DNA from: Clostridium cibarium
GTDB lineage: Bacteria > Bacillota > Clostridia > Clostridiales > Clostridiaceae
DNA: 64,000 nt
Direction: 5' to 3'
Assembly: GCF_014836335.1 (NCBI RefSeq)
Contig: NZ_JACSRA010000022.1
Coordinates: forward strand, 16,259-80,258
The notes under the pieces were generated by a model. That model searched no databases, was not told the origin of the DNA, and saw only the letters and a program-made list of their open reading frames with translations. The position numbers and the translations under genes were made by a program. Within the stretch, counting starts at the first letter, position 1. Each line of letters starts with the position of its first letter. Positions 43,819 through 51,740 of this stretch are shown piece by piece.

Positions 43819-45285
43819 ATGTTAAATAATATTAGAGATGAAAAAGGTAATTTTAAGAATTTGATAAATGGAGAATGGGTACAATCAATAGGGGGGAACT
43901 TTATCCATATAAAATCCCCACTTGACGATTCATTTCTTGGAAGTGTTCCAGCTATGACAAAAGAAGAGGTTGATGTAGCTGTAAAAACTGCTAAGGAAGC
44001 TCAAAAAAGATGGAGAGACACTGCTATTTATGAGAGAGCTGAAATTCTTTATAGAGCTGCAGATATTATACTTGAAAATGAAGCTGAGTTATCATATCTT
44101 ATGATGATGGAAATTGCTAAGGATAGAAAAAGCTGTAGATCAGAGGTTTCAAGGACATCAGATTTTATTAGATTTACAGCAGATACAGCTAAAAATTTAT
44201 CTGGAGAAAGCATTCCAGGGGGAAGTTTTCCAGGTTTTAAAAATAATAAAGTATCAATTGTAAAAAGAGAACCATTAGGAGTGGTACTTGCAATATCTCC
44301 TTTTAACTATCCTGTTAATTTAGCAGCATCCAAAATAGCACCAGCACTTATGGCAGGTAATTCGGTTGTATTTAAACCAGCTACTCAAGGAAGCTTATGT
44401 GGATTATATTTAGCAAAGATATTTGAGGCAGCAGGAACTCCAGCTGGTATATTAAACACAGTTACAGGAAAAGGTAGCGAAATAGGAGATTATATAACAA
44501 CTCATAAAGGAATAGATTTTATTAACTTTACTGGAAGCACAGAAATAGGAAAAAGAATTTCTGAAATAACTTCTATGGTTCCGCTTTTGATGGAGTTAGG
44601 AGGAAAAGATGCAGCGATAGTTTTAAAGGATGCTGATTTAGACTTAGCAGCAAGTAATATAGTAGCAGGTGGATACTCATACTCAGGGCAAAGATGTACA
44701 GCTGTAAAAAGAATTTTAGTTGTAAATGAGGTTGCTGATAAGCTTATAGAAAAAATAAAAGAAAAGATGAAAAAACTAACTGTAGGAAATCCATTAGAAA
44801 AAGATGTTGATGTCGTTCCATTAATAAATTCAAAAGCAGCAGATTTTGTTTGGCAATTAATAGAGGAAGCTGAGGAAAAGGGAGCTAAACTAATTGTAGG
44901 TGGAAAAAGAGAAGGCAATTTAATTTATCCAACACTTTTTGATAGAGTGACTACTGAAATGAGACTTGCATGGGAAGAGCCATTTGGACCAGTACTTCCG
45001 ATAATAAGAGTAAATGATGTAGATGAAGCTATTGAAATAGCAAATAAATCGGAATATGGACTTCAAGGAGCTGTATTTACAGAAAATATAAACGATGCTT
45101 TTTATATAGCTGATAAGCTAGAAGTTGGAACAGTTCAAGTAAATAATAAAACAGAGAGAGGTCCAGACCATTTTCCATTCCTTGGAGTAAAATCTTCTGG
45201 TATGGGAACACAAGGTGTTAGATATTCTATAGAAGCAATGACAAGGCATAAAGCAACTGTAATAAATTTATCTAGCAATAAATAA
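43819..45285 (+). CDS. gapN: NADP-dependent non-phosphorylating glyceraldehyde-3-phosphate dehydrogenase
   Basis: This 488-aa aldehyde dehydrogenase oxidises glyceraldehyde-3-phosphate to 3-phosphoglycerate and makes NADPH. REPLGVVLAISPFNYPVNLA, the FTGSTEIGKR loop, the catalytic Glu in LMELGGKDA and the Cys in YSGQRCTAVKR follow the GapN pattern closely, as does the end KTERGPDHFPFLG. In this operon it may supply NADPH to the reductase encoded just upstream and to detoxification enzymes. Confidence 0.95.
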   Translation: MLNNIRDEKGNFKNLINGEWVQSIGGNFIHIKSPLDDSFLGSVPAMTKEEVDVAVKTAKEAQKRWRDTAIYERAEILYRAADIILENEAELSYLMMMEIAKDRKSCRSEVSRTSDFIRFTADTAKNLSGESIPGGSFPGFKNNKVSIVKREPLGVVLAISPFNYPVNLAASKIAPALMAGNSVVFKPATQGSLCGLYLAKIFEAAGTPAGILNTVTGKGSEIGDYITTHKGIDFINFTGSTEIGKRISEITSMVPLLMELGGKDAAIVLKDADLDLAASNIVAGGYSYSGQRCTAVKRILVVNEVADKLIEKIKEKMKKLTVGNPLEKDVDVVPLINSKAADFVWQLIEEAEEKGAKLIVGGKREGNLIYPTLFDRVTTEMRLAWEEPFGPVLPIIRVNDVDEAIEIANKSEYGLQGAVFTENINDAFYIADKLEVGTVQVNNKTERGPDHFPFLGVKSSGMGTQGVRYSIEAMTRHKATVINLSSNK

Positions 45286-45299
45286 ATTTTAAATATATG

Positions 45300-45337
45300 C
45301 TCAAAGGATAATTAATTTTGTCTTTTGAGTGTTTTTT
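45300..45337 (+). terminator. terminator of the reductase-gapN operon
   Basis: CTCAAA..TTTGAG with internal mismatches is followed by six T. Confidence 0.6.
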
Positions 45338-45458
45338 ATTATAATATAATTAATAAAATTGTTTCTTGAAATATATTAGCAAATTAATAATTGATATGCT
45401 ATAAAAATTGAAGAATATAAATATTTATTATATATGCATAGTTTAAGGAGATGAGATT

Positions 45459-46172
45459 GTGAATAAGGAATGTGGAAATTGTTGCAATAATTGTAGGGGA
45501 GAACTTTGTGCAAGTAAGGTACCTATATTTGAAAACTTAGATGGTGAAGAATTAGTAGAAATAGTTAAAACAATTAATCATAAAGAATATGCCAAAGGTG
45601 ATGTAATATTTAGTGAAGGTGATGTAGCAAGTACACTTTATTTTATTAATGAAGGTAAAATAAAAATATATAAATATACTAAAGACGGGAAGGAACAAAT
45701 ATTATACATACTTTCGGAAGGAGACTTTTTTGGAGAATTAGATCTTATAAAACCTTCTAAATATGGATTTAATTCAAAAGCAATAGTGGATACTAAAATA
45801 TGTACTCTTAGTAAGGATGAAATGAAAGATCTAATGGTGAGAAATCCTGAAATAAGCATTAAAGTATTAGAAACTGTAGGAGAAAGATTATCTAATGTGG
45901 AGAATCTTGCACAAAATTTAGCTACAAATGATGTAGATTCTAGAATGGCATATTTATTGATAGATTTGTTAGAAAAGTACGGGGAAATTACTGATAAAAA
46001 TGTATCTATAATGTTACCTCTATCAAGAGAAGATATGGCAAATTATATAGGTGTAACTAGAGAAACTATAAGCAGAAAGTTAAAGAAATTTGAAGACGAA
46101 GAGCTTATTAAAATTGAGGGACCAAAAAATATCATAATTTTAGATGAAGAAGGAATAAAAGATTATATTTAA
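45459..46172 (+). CDS. FNR-like Crp/Fnr-family redox regulator
   Basis: The 237-aa protein has an N-terminal Cys cluster (Cys 5, 8, 9, 12 and 17, in ECGNCCNNCRGELC) that could hold an Fe-S centre. A cyclic-nucleotide-type beta barrel follows (KGDVIFSEGDVASTLYFI, GDFFGELDL), with another Cys at about 118. The C-terminal HTH has the recognition helix TRETISRKL. E..SR is the FNR set of DNA-contact residues that reads TTGAT, matching the four TGATTYARTCA boxes around it. The start is GTG behind AAGGAG. It is the likely activator of the surrounding island; the Fe-S sensing is inferred. Confidence 0.9.
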   Translation: MNKECGNCCNNCRGELCASKVPIFENLDGEELVEIVKTINHKEYAKGDVIFSEGDVASTLYFINEGKIKIYKYTKDGKEQILYILSEGDFFGELDLIKPSKYGFNSKAIVDTKICTLSKDEMKDLMVRNPEISIKVLETVGERLSNVENLAQNLATNDVDSRMAYLLIDLLEKYGEITDKNVSIMLPLSREDMANYIGVTRETISRKLKKFEDEELIKIEGPKNIIILDEEGIKDYI

Positions 46173-46174
46173 TA

Positions 46175-46208
46175 AAAATCCATTGTTATTTAGATGACAA
46201 TGGATTTT
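46175..46208 (+). terminator. terminator of the FNR-like regulator gene
   Basis: AAAATCCATTGT and ACAATGGATTTT form a 12-bp stem, followed by TT. Confidence 0.85.
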
Positions 46209-46232
46209 TTATATTAGAAATTAATTGAGATT

Positions 46233-46273
46233 TGATTTCAATCACATAATGTTTTCCAAATAATAATTATAAT
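46233..46273 (+). promoter_or_regulatory. flavodoxin promoter with FNR-like box
   Basis: TGATTTCAATCA (46233-46244) is centred exactly 29.5 nt before TATAAT (46268-46273). Confidence 0.78.
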
Positions 46274-46331
46274 AAAGTCAGAAGTTAGAAAAAACATTCA
46301 ATTAATTAAGATATATTAGGAGGAAAACATT

Positions 46332-46748
46332 ATGAAAATAATTTATTGGAGTCAAACAGGAAATACAGAGAAAATGGCTAGTTTAATAAAGGAAGGAATT
46401 GAATCAGAAGGAAAAAAAGCTGAATTAGTTCAAGTATCAGAAGTATCTCTAGAGGATGTTAAAAATGAAGAAATACTTATTTTAGGATGTCCATCTTCTG
46501 GAGCAGAAGAATTAGAAGAAATAGATATGGAACCTTTTGTTCAATCCTTAGAAGGGAATATAAATGGTAAGAAAGTAGCTCTATTTGGATCATGGGGATG
46601 GGGAAATGGTGAATGGATGCTTGAATGGGAAAGTAGAATGAAATCTTATGGAGCAGAGCTTATAAGTGAAGGATTAACAGTGCAGGAATATCCAGAAGGT
46701 GAAGATGAAGAAAAATGTATAGATTTTGGAAAAAGAATAGCAAAATAA
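46332..46748 (+). CDS. flavodoxin
   Basis: The 138-aa short-chain flavodoxin has the FMN phosphate loop WSQTGNTEKMA and the isoalloxazine-binding LGCPSSGAEE and GSWGWGNGEWM loops. It carries one electron at a time and could link the Hmp-like reductase to FprA. It is monocistronic and has its own FNR box. Confidence 0.95.
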   Translation: MKIIYWSQTGNTEKMASLIKEGIESEGKKAELVQVSEVSLEDVKNEEILILGCPSSGAEELEEIDMEPFVQSLEGNINGKKVALFGSWGWGNGEWMLEWESRMKSYGAELISEGLTVQEYPEGEDEEKCIDFGKRIAK

Positions 46749-46754
46749 TTTAAT

Positions 46755-46788
46755 ACAAAGGTATGTAACATGTGTTACGTACCTTTGT
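46755..46788 (+). terminator. flavodoxin terminator overlapping a GTAAC operator
   Basis: ACAAAGGTA pairs with TACCTTTGT, enclosing GTAACA / TGTTAC, to give a 16-pair palindrome followed by TGTATATTTT. The inner part is also the operator of the next gene, so a DNA-binding site and an RNA hairpin share the same bases. Confidence 0.65.
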
Positions 46789-46806
46789 TGTATATTTTGA
46801 TAAGAT
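46765..46806 (+). promoter_or_regulatory. promoter of the SagB-type gene with GTAAC-N4-GTTAC operator
   Basis: GTAACATGTGTTAC (46765-46778) is centred exactly 29.5 nt before TAAGAT (46801-46806), the same spacing as in the hcp promoter. The -10 match is modest. Confidence 0.65.
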
Positions 46807-46835
46807 AAACCTAAGGATATGAAAGGGGAATTTTT

Positions 46836-47597
46836 ATGAAAAGATATGAAGAGCAAAGAGTTTTTTTGAAATCAAATTTTGATGAATTCAAAAATGTAAA
46901 GACAGATAAGATGAAGGGAATACCGGAGCCTTCTAGAACTAAAGGTTATGATAAATCTTCTAAATTTATTGATCTTCCAGAAGTAAATGAAGGAGTTTTG
47001 AAAAATTCTAATATTCATGATTGTATAAAAAATAGAAGAAGCACAAGATTTTATGCGGATGAAAATATTAGTATTGAAGAATTATCTTATTTATTATGGG
47101 CTACACAAGGTATTACTCAAACTAATAAAGCTGGACTTACACTTAGAACAGTGCCTTGCAGTGGAGCAACACATTCTTTTGAAACATATCTATTTATTAT
47201 GAAAGTCCATAATCTAAAGAATGGATTATATAGATATCTTCCATTTGAACATAAACTTTTATTTTTATCAGAATTAGATGGGATAGAAAATAGAATAGAC
47301 GAAATAACCCTTGATCAACCTTTTGTACCTAACTTTACGAAAAAGGCAGCAGTCTTATTTGCATGGAGCACAATACCATATCGCTCAGAATGGAAGTTTG
47401 ATACTACGGCTCATAAGAAGATTTTAATAGATGTTGGACATGTATGTCAGAATCTATATTTAGCTAGTGAGTCCATAGGGGCAGGAACTTGTGCCATAGG
47501 TATATATGACCAAAAGATGATAGATGGTATTTTAGGTTTAGATGGAGATGAAGAATTTGTAATATATCTTGCTGCCGTTGGTAAAAAGCAAAGATAA
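46836..47597 (+). CDS. SagB/ThcOx-type nitroreductase family protein
   Basis: The 253-aa flavin-binding protein has the FMN-phosphate region KNRRSTRFY, the LSYLLWATQGIT block and the PCSGATHSFETYL motif of stand-alone SagB-like dehydrogenases. These are FMN oxidoreductases; the ones in peptide clusters make azoles, but no precursor or cyclodehydratase is here. Its operator suggests a role in nitrosative or redox stress. It is followed after 69 nt by a DUF2249 gene. Confidence 0.88.
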   Translation: MKRYEEQRVFLKSNFDEFKNVKTDKMKGIPEPSRTKGYDKSSKFIDLPEVNEGVLKNSNIHDCIKNRRSTRFYADENISIEELSYLLWATQGITQTNKAGLTLRTVPCSGATHSFETYLFIMKVHNLKNGLYRYLPFEHKLLFLSELDGIENRIDEITLDQPFVPNFTKKAAVLFAWSTIPYRSEWKFDTTAHKKILIDVGHVCQNLYLASESIGAGTCAIGIYDQKMIDGILGLDGDEEFVIYLAAVGKKQR

Positions 47598-47666
47598 TAA
47601 ACTACATTAAAAGCATAATTACAAGGAATAATAAATTTAATCAAAGAAAAAGAGGAGGAATTTAAT

Positions 47667-47900
47667 ATGTCAAGTTTTGCAGCTACAGTAGATGTAAGAA
47701 AATATGAACCTAAGGATAAACGTCCTACAATTTTTAGAACTTTTGAAAGTTTAGCACCAGGAGAAAAAATGGAGCTTATAAATGACCATGATCCTCGTCC
47801 ATTATACGATCATTTTAATGTGGAGATTCCAAATCAATTTGAATGGAACTACTTAGAAGAAGGACCAGAAGTTTGGAGAATAGAAATTACTAAAAAATAA
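47667..47900 (+). CDS. DUF2249-domain protein
   Basis: The 77-aa protein has the DUF2249 pattern: DVRKYEPKDKRPTIFRTFESL, shown here as VDVRKYEP..IFRTFESL, then NDHDPRPLYDHF and EWNYLEEGPEVWRIEI. The family commonly sits next to hemerythrin, DUF438 and nitrite/NO genes, as it does here. Its biochemical function is unknown to me. Confidence 0.88.
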   Translation: MSSFAATVDVRKYEPKDKRPTIFRTFESLAPGEKMELINDHDPRPLYDHFNVEIPNQFEWNYLEEGPEVWRIEITKK

Positions 47901-47904
47901 ATCC

Positions 47905-47936
47905 TTAAGTGAAAGATGAAAAAATCTTTCACTTAA
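47905..47936 (+). terminator. terminator after the DUF2249 gene
   Basis: TTAAGTGAAAGAT and ATCTTTCACTTAA form a perfect 13-bp stem with AATTTT after it. Confidence 0.8.
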
Positions 47937-48050
47937 ATTTTAATTAAATAATGTAGGTGCTTATGGTAGTTGTATATAAGGAGTCATATCAATTTAGCAC
48001 TTATAATCTACATATTAGTATTGGCTGTAGATAAAAATAATTATCAATTT

Positions 48051-48091
48051 TGATTTAAATCATATTTTAAAAAGATAAAGTACATTAGAAT
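48051..48091 (+). promoter_or_regulatory. promoter of the DUF438/hemerythrin gene with FNR-like box
   Basis: TGATTTAAATCA (48051-48062), within TTTTGATTTAAATCATATT, is centred 29.5 nt before TAGAAT (48086-48091). The box is identical to that at 42918. Confidence 0.72.
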
Positions 48092-48135
48092 TTAACTATA
48101 GAAATTTTTAATTTACATATAAGGAGAAGTTAATT

Positions 48136-48891
48136 ATGGATAAGAATAAAATAGAGAATTTAACTGAAGTTTTAGAAAAACTAAATCAAGGAGGAGTAAC
48201 AGAAGAGTTAAGAAAAGAAGCTTTAGATATAGTATCAAATATAAGTCCTGTTGAACTTTCAATAGCAGAACAAAATTTAATAGAAAAGGGTATGAATCCA
48301 CAAGATTTAAGACATCTTTGTGATATTCATATGGAAGTTTTAAAAGATGAACTTGAGAAAATGAAAACCAATATAGATCCAGAGCATGTTGTTTATACCT
48401 TTGTAGAAGAACATGAAAAGATTCTTGGTTTTCTAACAGAACTTGAGGAACTAAACACAAGAATTCAAAAACTTAAAAGCTATGATAAAAGCTTAAAAGA
48501 GTTTGAAGAATTAAAGACTGTTTCAGAAAATATATTAGATGCGGAAAAACATCACCAAAGAGAAGAAAAAGTATTGTTTACTGAAATGGAAGATAGACAA
48601 ATAACTGGCCCAACTAGAATTATGAGAATGGAACATGATGATTTAAGAGCTAAAAAGAAGGTTTTAAAAGATTTGGCTTATAATGTTTCTACAATAGATT
48701 TTAATGAATTTAAGGAAAAGGTAGATGAAACAGCTAAATATATTATATTTAATTTAAGAGATCATATATTTAAAGAAAATTATATTCTATATCCTACAGC
48801 AATAGAATCTATAAAAGAAAAAGCTACTTGGGAAGATATGAAAAAAAGATGTGACGAAATAGGATACTGTGGTTTTACTCCGAACAAATAG
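48136..48891 (+). CDS. DUF438 and hemerythrin HHE domain protein
   Basis: The 251-aa protein has an N-terminal DUF438 helical domain (about 1-75) and a hemerythrin-like four-helix domain with diiron-type ligands: EEHEK, EKHHQREE, MRMEHDD and LRDHIFKEN. It probably binds O2, NO or iron in the cytoplasm and protects or repairs metal centres. It stands alone between terminators and has its own FNR box. Confidence 0.9.
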   Translation: MDKNKIENLTEVLEKLNQGGVTEELRKEALDIVSNISPVELSIAEQNLIEKGMNPQDLRHLCDIHMEVLKDELEKMKTNIDPEHVVYTFVEEHEKILGFLTELEELNTRIQKLKSYDKSLKEFEELKTVSENILDAEKHHQREEKVLFTEMEDRQITGPTRIMRMEHDDLRAKKKVLKDLAYNVSTIDFNEFKEKVDETAKYIIFNLRDHIFKENYILYPTAIESIKEKATWEDMKKRCDEIGYCGFTPNK

Positions 48892-48907
48892 TTTTAGGAT
48901 AATATTA

Positions 48908-48937
48908 AGAGGATTGAAAGAAAAGTTTCAATCCTCT
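48908..48937 (+). terminator. terminator after the DUF438/hemerythrin gene
   Basis: AGAGGATTGAAA and TTTCAATCCTCT form a 12-bp stem followed by TTCTT. Confidence 0.82.
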
Positions 48938-48977
48938 TTCTTATATAATAGATAAATTTAGGAAAAGAAAAAAACAT

Positions 48978-49020
48978 GTAACAAATGTTACTGAATTAAT
49001 TGCTGATTTTATACTATACT
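48978..49020 (+). promoter_or_regulatory. promoter of the 49142 operon with GTAAC-N4-GTTAC operator
   Basis: GTAACAAATGTTAC (48978-48991) is followed by TATACT at 49015-49020. The centre lies 30.5 nt before the -10, one base more than in the other copies. Confidence 0.68.
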
Positions 49021-49141
49021 ATTAACAGAGACATTTTACAATGATTTGCCTAAGGTTGCTTAGAAAGAAAAGTTTATTTAATAAATCATAAATATGAAAT
49101 AATACAACTTAAGGAAAAAGTTTAAATAAGGAGGAAAGATT

Positions 49142-49777
49142 ATGAGTTTATTTTTAGGAAAAATTCATTATTGGTTATTTAATAAAATAGTTTGGTTTGA
49201 AAATTTAGAAGAGGTAATAATAGATTTAGCCAAAGAAGAAGGATTAGATACAGAAAGCTTAAAGAAAGTTATAGTAGGTAAATATGGTGAAAGAACACCA
49301 AATCTTCCACTAGAAGAAATGATTGATACAAGCAACATACATGGATGGCTTCAAGGGAAAATTCACTCAGCAGAAGGAAGAATGGCTGCATGGACAACTG
49401 AACTATTAAAAAATGGTGATGAAGTTAAGGCAAAACTAGAAGATATTTATATAAAGCAAGGAATAAAAGCTGCTGAAGAACTAAGGGAAAATGGAGGAGC
49501 GATAGAAACAGCTCCAGATATATTTAATGCAATAAATGATTATATATTGGATGGAATGCCATGTGATAGAGTAAATGAAGTTGTAGAATCAGATGAAAAT
49601 AAAGTTTCTTGGGTAAGAACTTTATGTGTTCATAAAGATATCTGGGATCAGGAACAAGGAGATGTGAACTTTTTCTACCACTTAAGAAGTTTGTGGGTTA
49701 AATCATTTGTAAGTAAAGTAAATGAGGAATTTGAATATTTAGAAGAAAATGAGTCTATGACAATTAGAAGAAAATAA
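49142..49777 (+). CDS. conserved protein of unknown function linked to hemerythrin
   Basis: I do not recognise the family of this 211-aa soluble protein. It has several His and Cys residues that could bind a metal or haem (IHYW at the start, NIHGWLQGKIHSAEGRMAAW, MPCDRVNE, TLCVHKDIW, FFYHLRSLW). There is no signal peptide or membrane segment. It shares the GTAAC-type operator with hcp and lies 25 nt before a hemerythrin gene, so a function in NO or oxygen defence is a fair inference. Confidence 0.72.
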   Translation: MSLFLGKIHYWLFNKIVWFENLEEVIIDLAKEEGLDTESLKKVIVGKYGERTPNLPLEEMIDTSNIHGWLQGKIHSAEGRMAAWTTELLKNGDEVKAKLEDIYIKQGIKAAEELRENGGAIETAPDIFNAINDYILDGMPCDRVNEVVESDENKVSWVRTLCVHKDIWDQEQGDVNFFYHLRSLWVKSFVSKVNEEFEYLEENESMTIRRK

Positions 49778-49802
49778 GTAATTACTTAAGGAGGTAAATA
49801 CT

Positions 49803-50351
49803 ATGAATGCATTAGAACTAATGATAGATGAGCATAAATATATAAAAAGAATGTTGCTAGTAGTTAGAAAAGCATGTTATAAAATAGTTAATGGTGAAGA
49901 AGTTAATTATGATGATTTTTATTCTATTGTAGATTTTATAAGAAATTTTGCAGATAAGCACCATCATGGAAAAGAAGAACAATTTCTTTTTAATAAAATG
50001 GTTGATGAGATTGGAGTAACTGCTGAAAAGTTAGTTAAACATGGAATGTTAGTTGAACATGATTTAGGAAGACTTTATATGAGTGAGTTATGTACTGCAT
50101 TGGAAGATTTAAAGGCAGGTAAAGACGAAGCTAAGATTGATATAATAGGTAGTGCAATGTCTTATGCAAATCTTCTTACAAGACATATAGACAAGGAAGA
50201 TGGGGTTGTCTATAAATTTGCAGAAAAACAGTTATCTTCTGAAACTTTAGATGATTTAAATGCTAACTGCAAGGCTTTTGAAGATGATAATTCTGAAGAT
50301 AGAGAAAAGTATATTAAAGTATTAGAAACTTTAGAAACAAAATATCAATAA
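49803..50351 (+). CDS. hemerythrin-domain protein
   Basis: The 182-aa four-helix protein carries an HHE set: IDEHKYIKRML, ADKHHHGKEEQFLF, LVEHDLGRLY and LTRHIDKEDGVVY, positions typical of a diiron centre. It follows the unknown gene at 49142 in one operon. It is probably an O2/NO-binding or sensing protein. Confidence 0.92.
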   Translation: MNALELMIDEHKYIKRMLLVVRKACYKIVNGEEVNYDDFYSIVDFIRNFADKHHHGKEEQFLFNKMVDEIGVTAEKLVKHGMLVEHDLGRLYMSELCTALEDLKAGKDEAKIDIIGSAMSYANLLTRHIDKEDGVVYKFAEKQLSSETLDDLNANCKAFEDDNSEDREKYIKVLETLETKYQ

Positions 50352-50367
50352 ATTTATAACCTTATAA

Positions 50368-50398
50368 AAATTCTGAGATTTATCTCAGAATTTTTTTT
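50368..50398 (+). terminator. terminator of the hemerythrin operon
   Basis: AAATTCTGAGA and TCTCAGAATTT form an 11-bp stem with a TTTA loop, followed by more T. Confidence 0.88.
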
Positions 50399-50591
50399 AT
50401 ATTAAATAATACTATTAAATAATATGTTTATAAGGCAAATTAAACAGCTAGGTAACTATAAGTACATATATTGACATAACCATTTAAAATTCAACTTAAA
50501 TAAAAGAAATTTTTAAATTAATTAGAAAAATAGGAATTTTTAAAGCAATTTAGAAATAATATCTACAGTAACGCTTATTAGGGGGAGTTTT

Positions 50592-51104
50592 ATGAAGCAA
50601 ACGCTATTGAGTAAGATGGCAATAGTATCTATCTTTACCTTTAGTTTTTTATCTTTAAGAGTTTCTGCATATGAAATGAAGCTAAACACAAAAGAGCATG
50701 GTAGTGAAGCTAGAGAAGTGAAGGTCAATTTTAACATTCCAGATACTTATACTTTCACAATACCAGAATCAATAGATATAGATTATCCATCATTAGAAGG
50801 TGGTGTATGTATAAAAGTAGATAATTCTCATTTGCAAAAAAATTATGGTATTAGTGTTAAGGTAAAAGGGAAAAATGATGAATTCAAATTTATCTCAAAT
50901 GAAGGAAATAGCATTCCTTATAAGTTGATTGATGAAGGAAATAAGGAGGTTACTAGTGGAGCTATAGCTGCAAACTTTACTAACGAAAAAGAAAGTCCTA
51001 AAGAAAGAAATTTTAAGATTAAAGTGGATGAAAAAGATATATTATATGCTGGAAACTATAAAGATAGTATGGTTTTTGATATTGCAGTAAATAAGTTATC
51101 TTAA
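50592..51104 (+). CDS. exported beta-rich protein 1
   Basis: The 170-aa protein has a signal peptide (probable cut VSA|YE). The mature part is rich in strands and has the pattern YTFTIPESIDIDYPSLEGG near its start and AGNYKDSMVFDIAV at its end. The same frame (TIP..., late AGxYxGTLxF) appears in the proteins at 51149 and 52621, so the three look like distant paralogues. I do not recognise a named family; a surface structure or pilin-like subunit is possible. Confidence 0.75.
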   Translation: MKQTLLSKMAIVSIFTFSFLSLRVSAYEMKLNTKEHGSEAREVKVNFNIPDTYTFTIPESIDIDYPSLEGGVCIKVDNSHLQKNYGISVKVKGKNDEFKFISNEGNSIPYKLIDEGNKEVTSGAIAANFTNEKESPKERNFKIKVDEKDILYAGNYKDSMVFDIAVNKLS

Positions 51105-51148
51105 ATAAAGTGATAAAAATAATAATTATATAATAAAGGAAGGTTTAT

Positions 51149-51706
51149 ATGAAAAAGAAAATAATCACAATGTTAACCATTTCTACTTTGTTGATATTTG
51201 GAACTGTTAGTAATGCACTTGCCGCTGGAACAGGTGAAAAACAAGTTTTCCCAGCAAAAGATAAAGAGGATGCCAAAGGTAGCGTTTTGATAAATGCTGA
51301 GGTAGATGCAAGTTATATGGTAAGCATTCCAACGGAAGTTGATTTTAGTAAAATTAAGAAAGCTCCACAGGGGGCTACTGGTAGTGATGCTTATGTAGAA
51401 TCTGGAATTCAAGTTAAACTTAATGAATGCACTGGTTTTAGAAGAGTCACAGTAGGAGTAGCTACAGACAATGATTTCTATTTAAAAGGTATTGATCCTA
51501 TAAGCGATGATAATAAAATAAAGTATTCTCTTGTAGATTCAAGTAATAACGCAGTATCAGGTAGTAATATAGGAACATTAGATTTAAGTGATAGTGGCAA
51601 AATTAAAGATTATAAGATTAGGTTAGATACAACAGATGTAAAATATGTTGGAAAATATAGTGGAACATTGAATTTTATATTCGATGCTGAAGAAAAAATA
51701 GATTAA
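51149..51706 (+). CDS. exported beta-rich protein 2
   Basis: The 185-aa protein has a clear signal peptide (probable cut ALA|AG). The mature part contains YMVSIPTEVDFSKIKK, a middle region with LVDSSNNAVSG and the C-terminal VGKYSGTLNFIFD, matching the plan of its neighbours. It lies 44 nt after protein 1 and 34 nt before the membrane protein at 51741, so the three are probably co-transcribed. Confidence 0.75.
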   Translation: MKKKIITMLTISTLLIFGTVSNALAAGTGEKQVFPAKDKEDAKGSVLINAEVDASYMVSIPTEVDFSKIKKAPQGATGSDAYVESGIQVKLNECTGFRRVTVGVATDNDFYLKGIDPISDDNKIKYSLVDSSNNAVSGSNIGTLDLSDSGKIKDYKIRLDTTDVKYVGKYSGTLNFIFDAEEKID

Positions 51707-51740
51707 TATATATGTAAACTTTATTTAAGGGAGGTATTTT

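Noticed and set aside
46836..47900. Thiazole/oxazole-modified peptide cluster, suggested by the SagB-like gene
   Set aside because: No precursor peptide, SagC/SagD-type cyclodehydratase or exporter is adjacent; the neighbours are NO-response genes.
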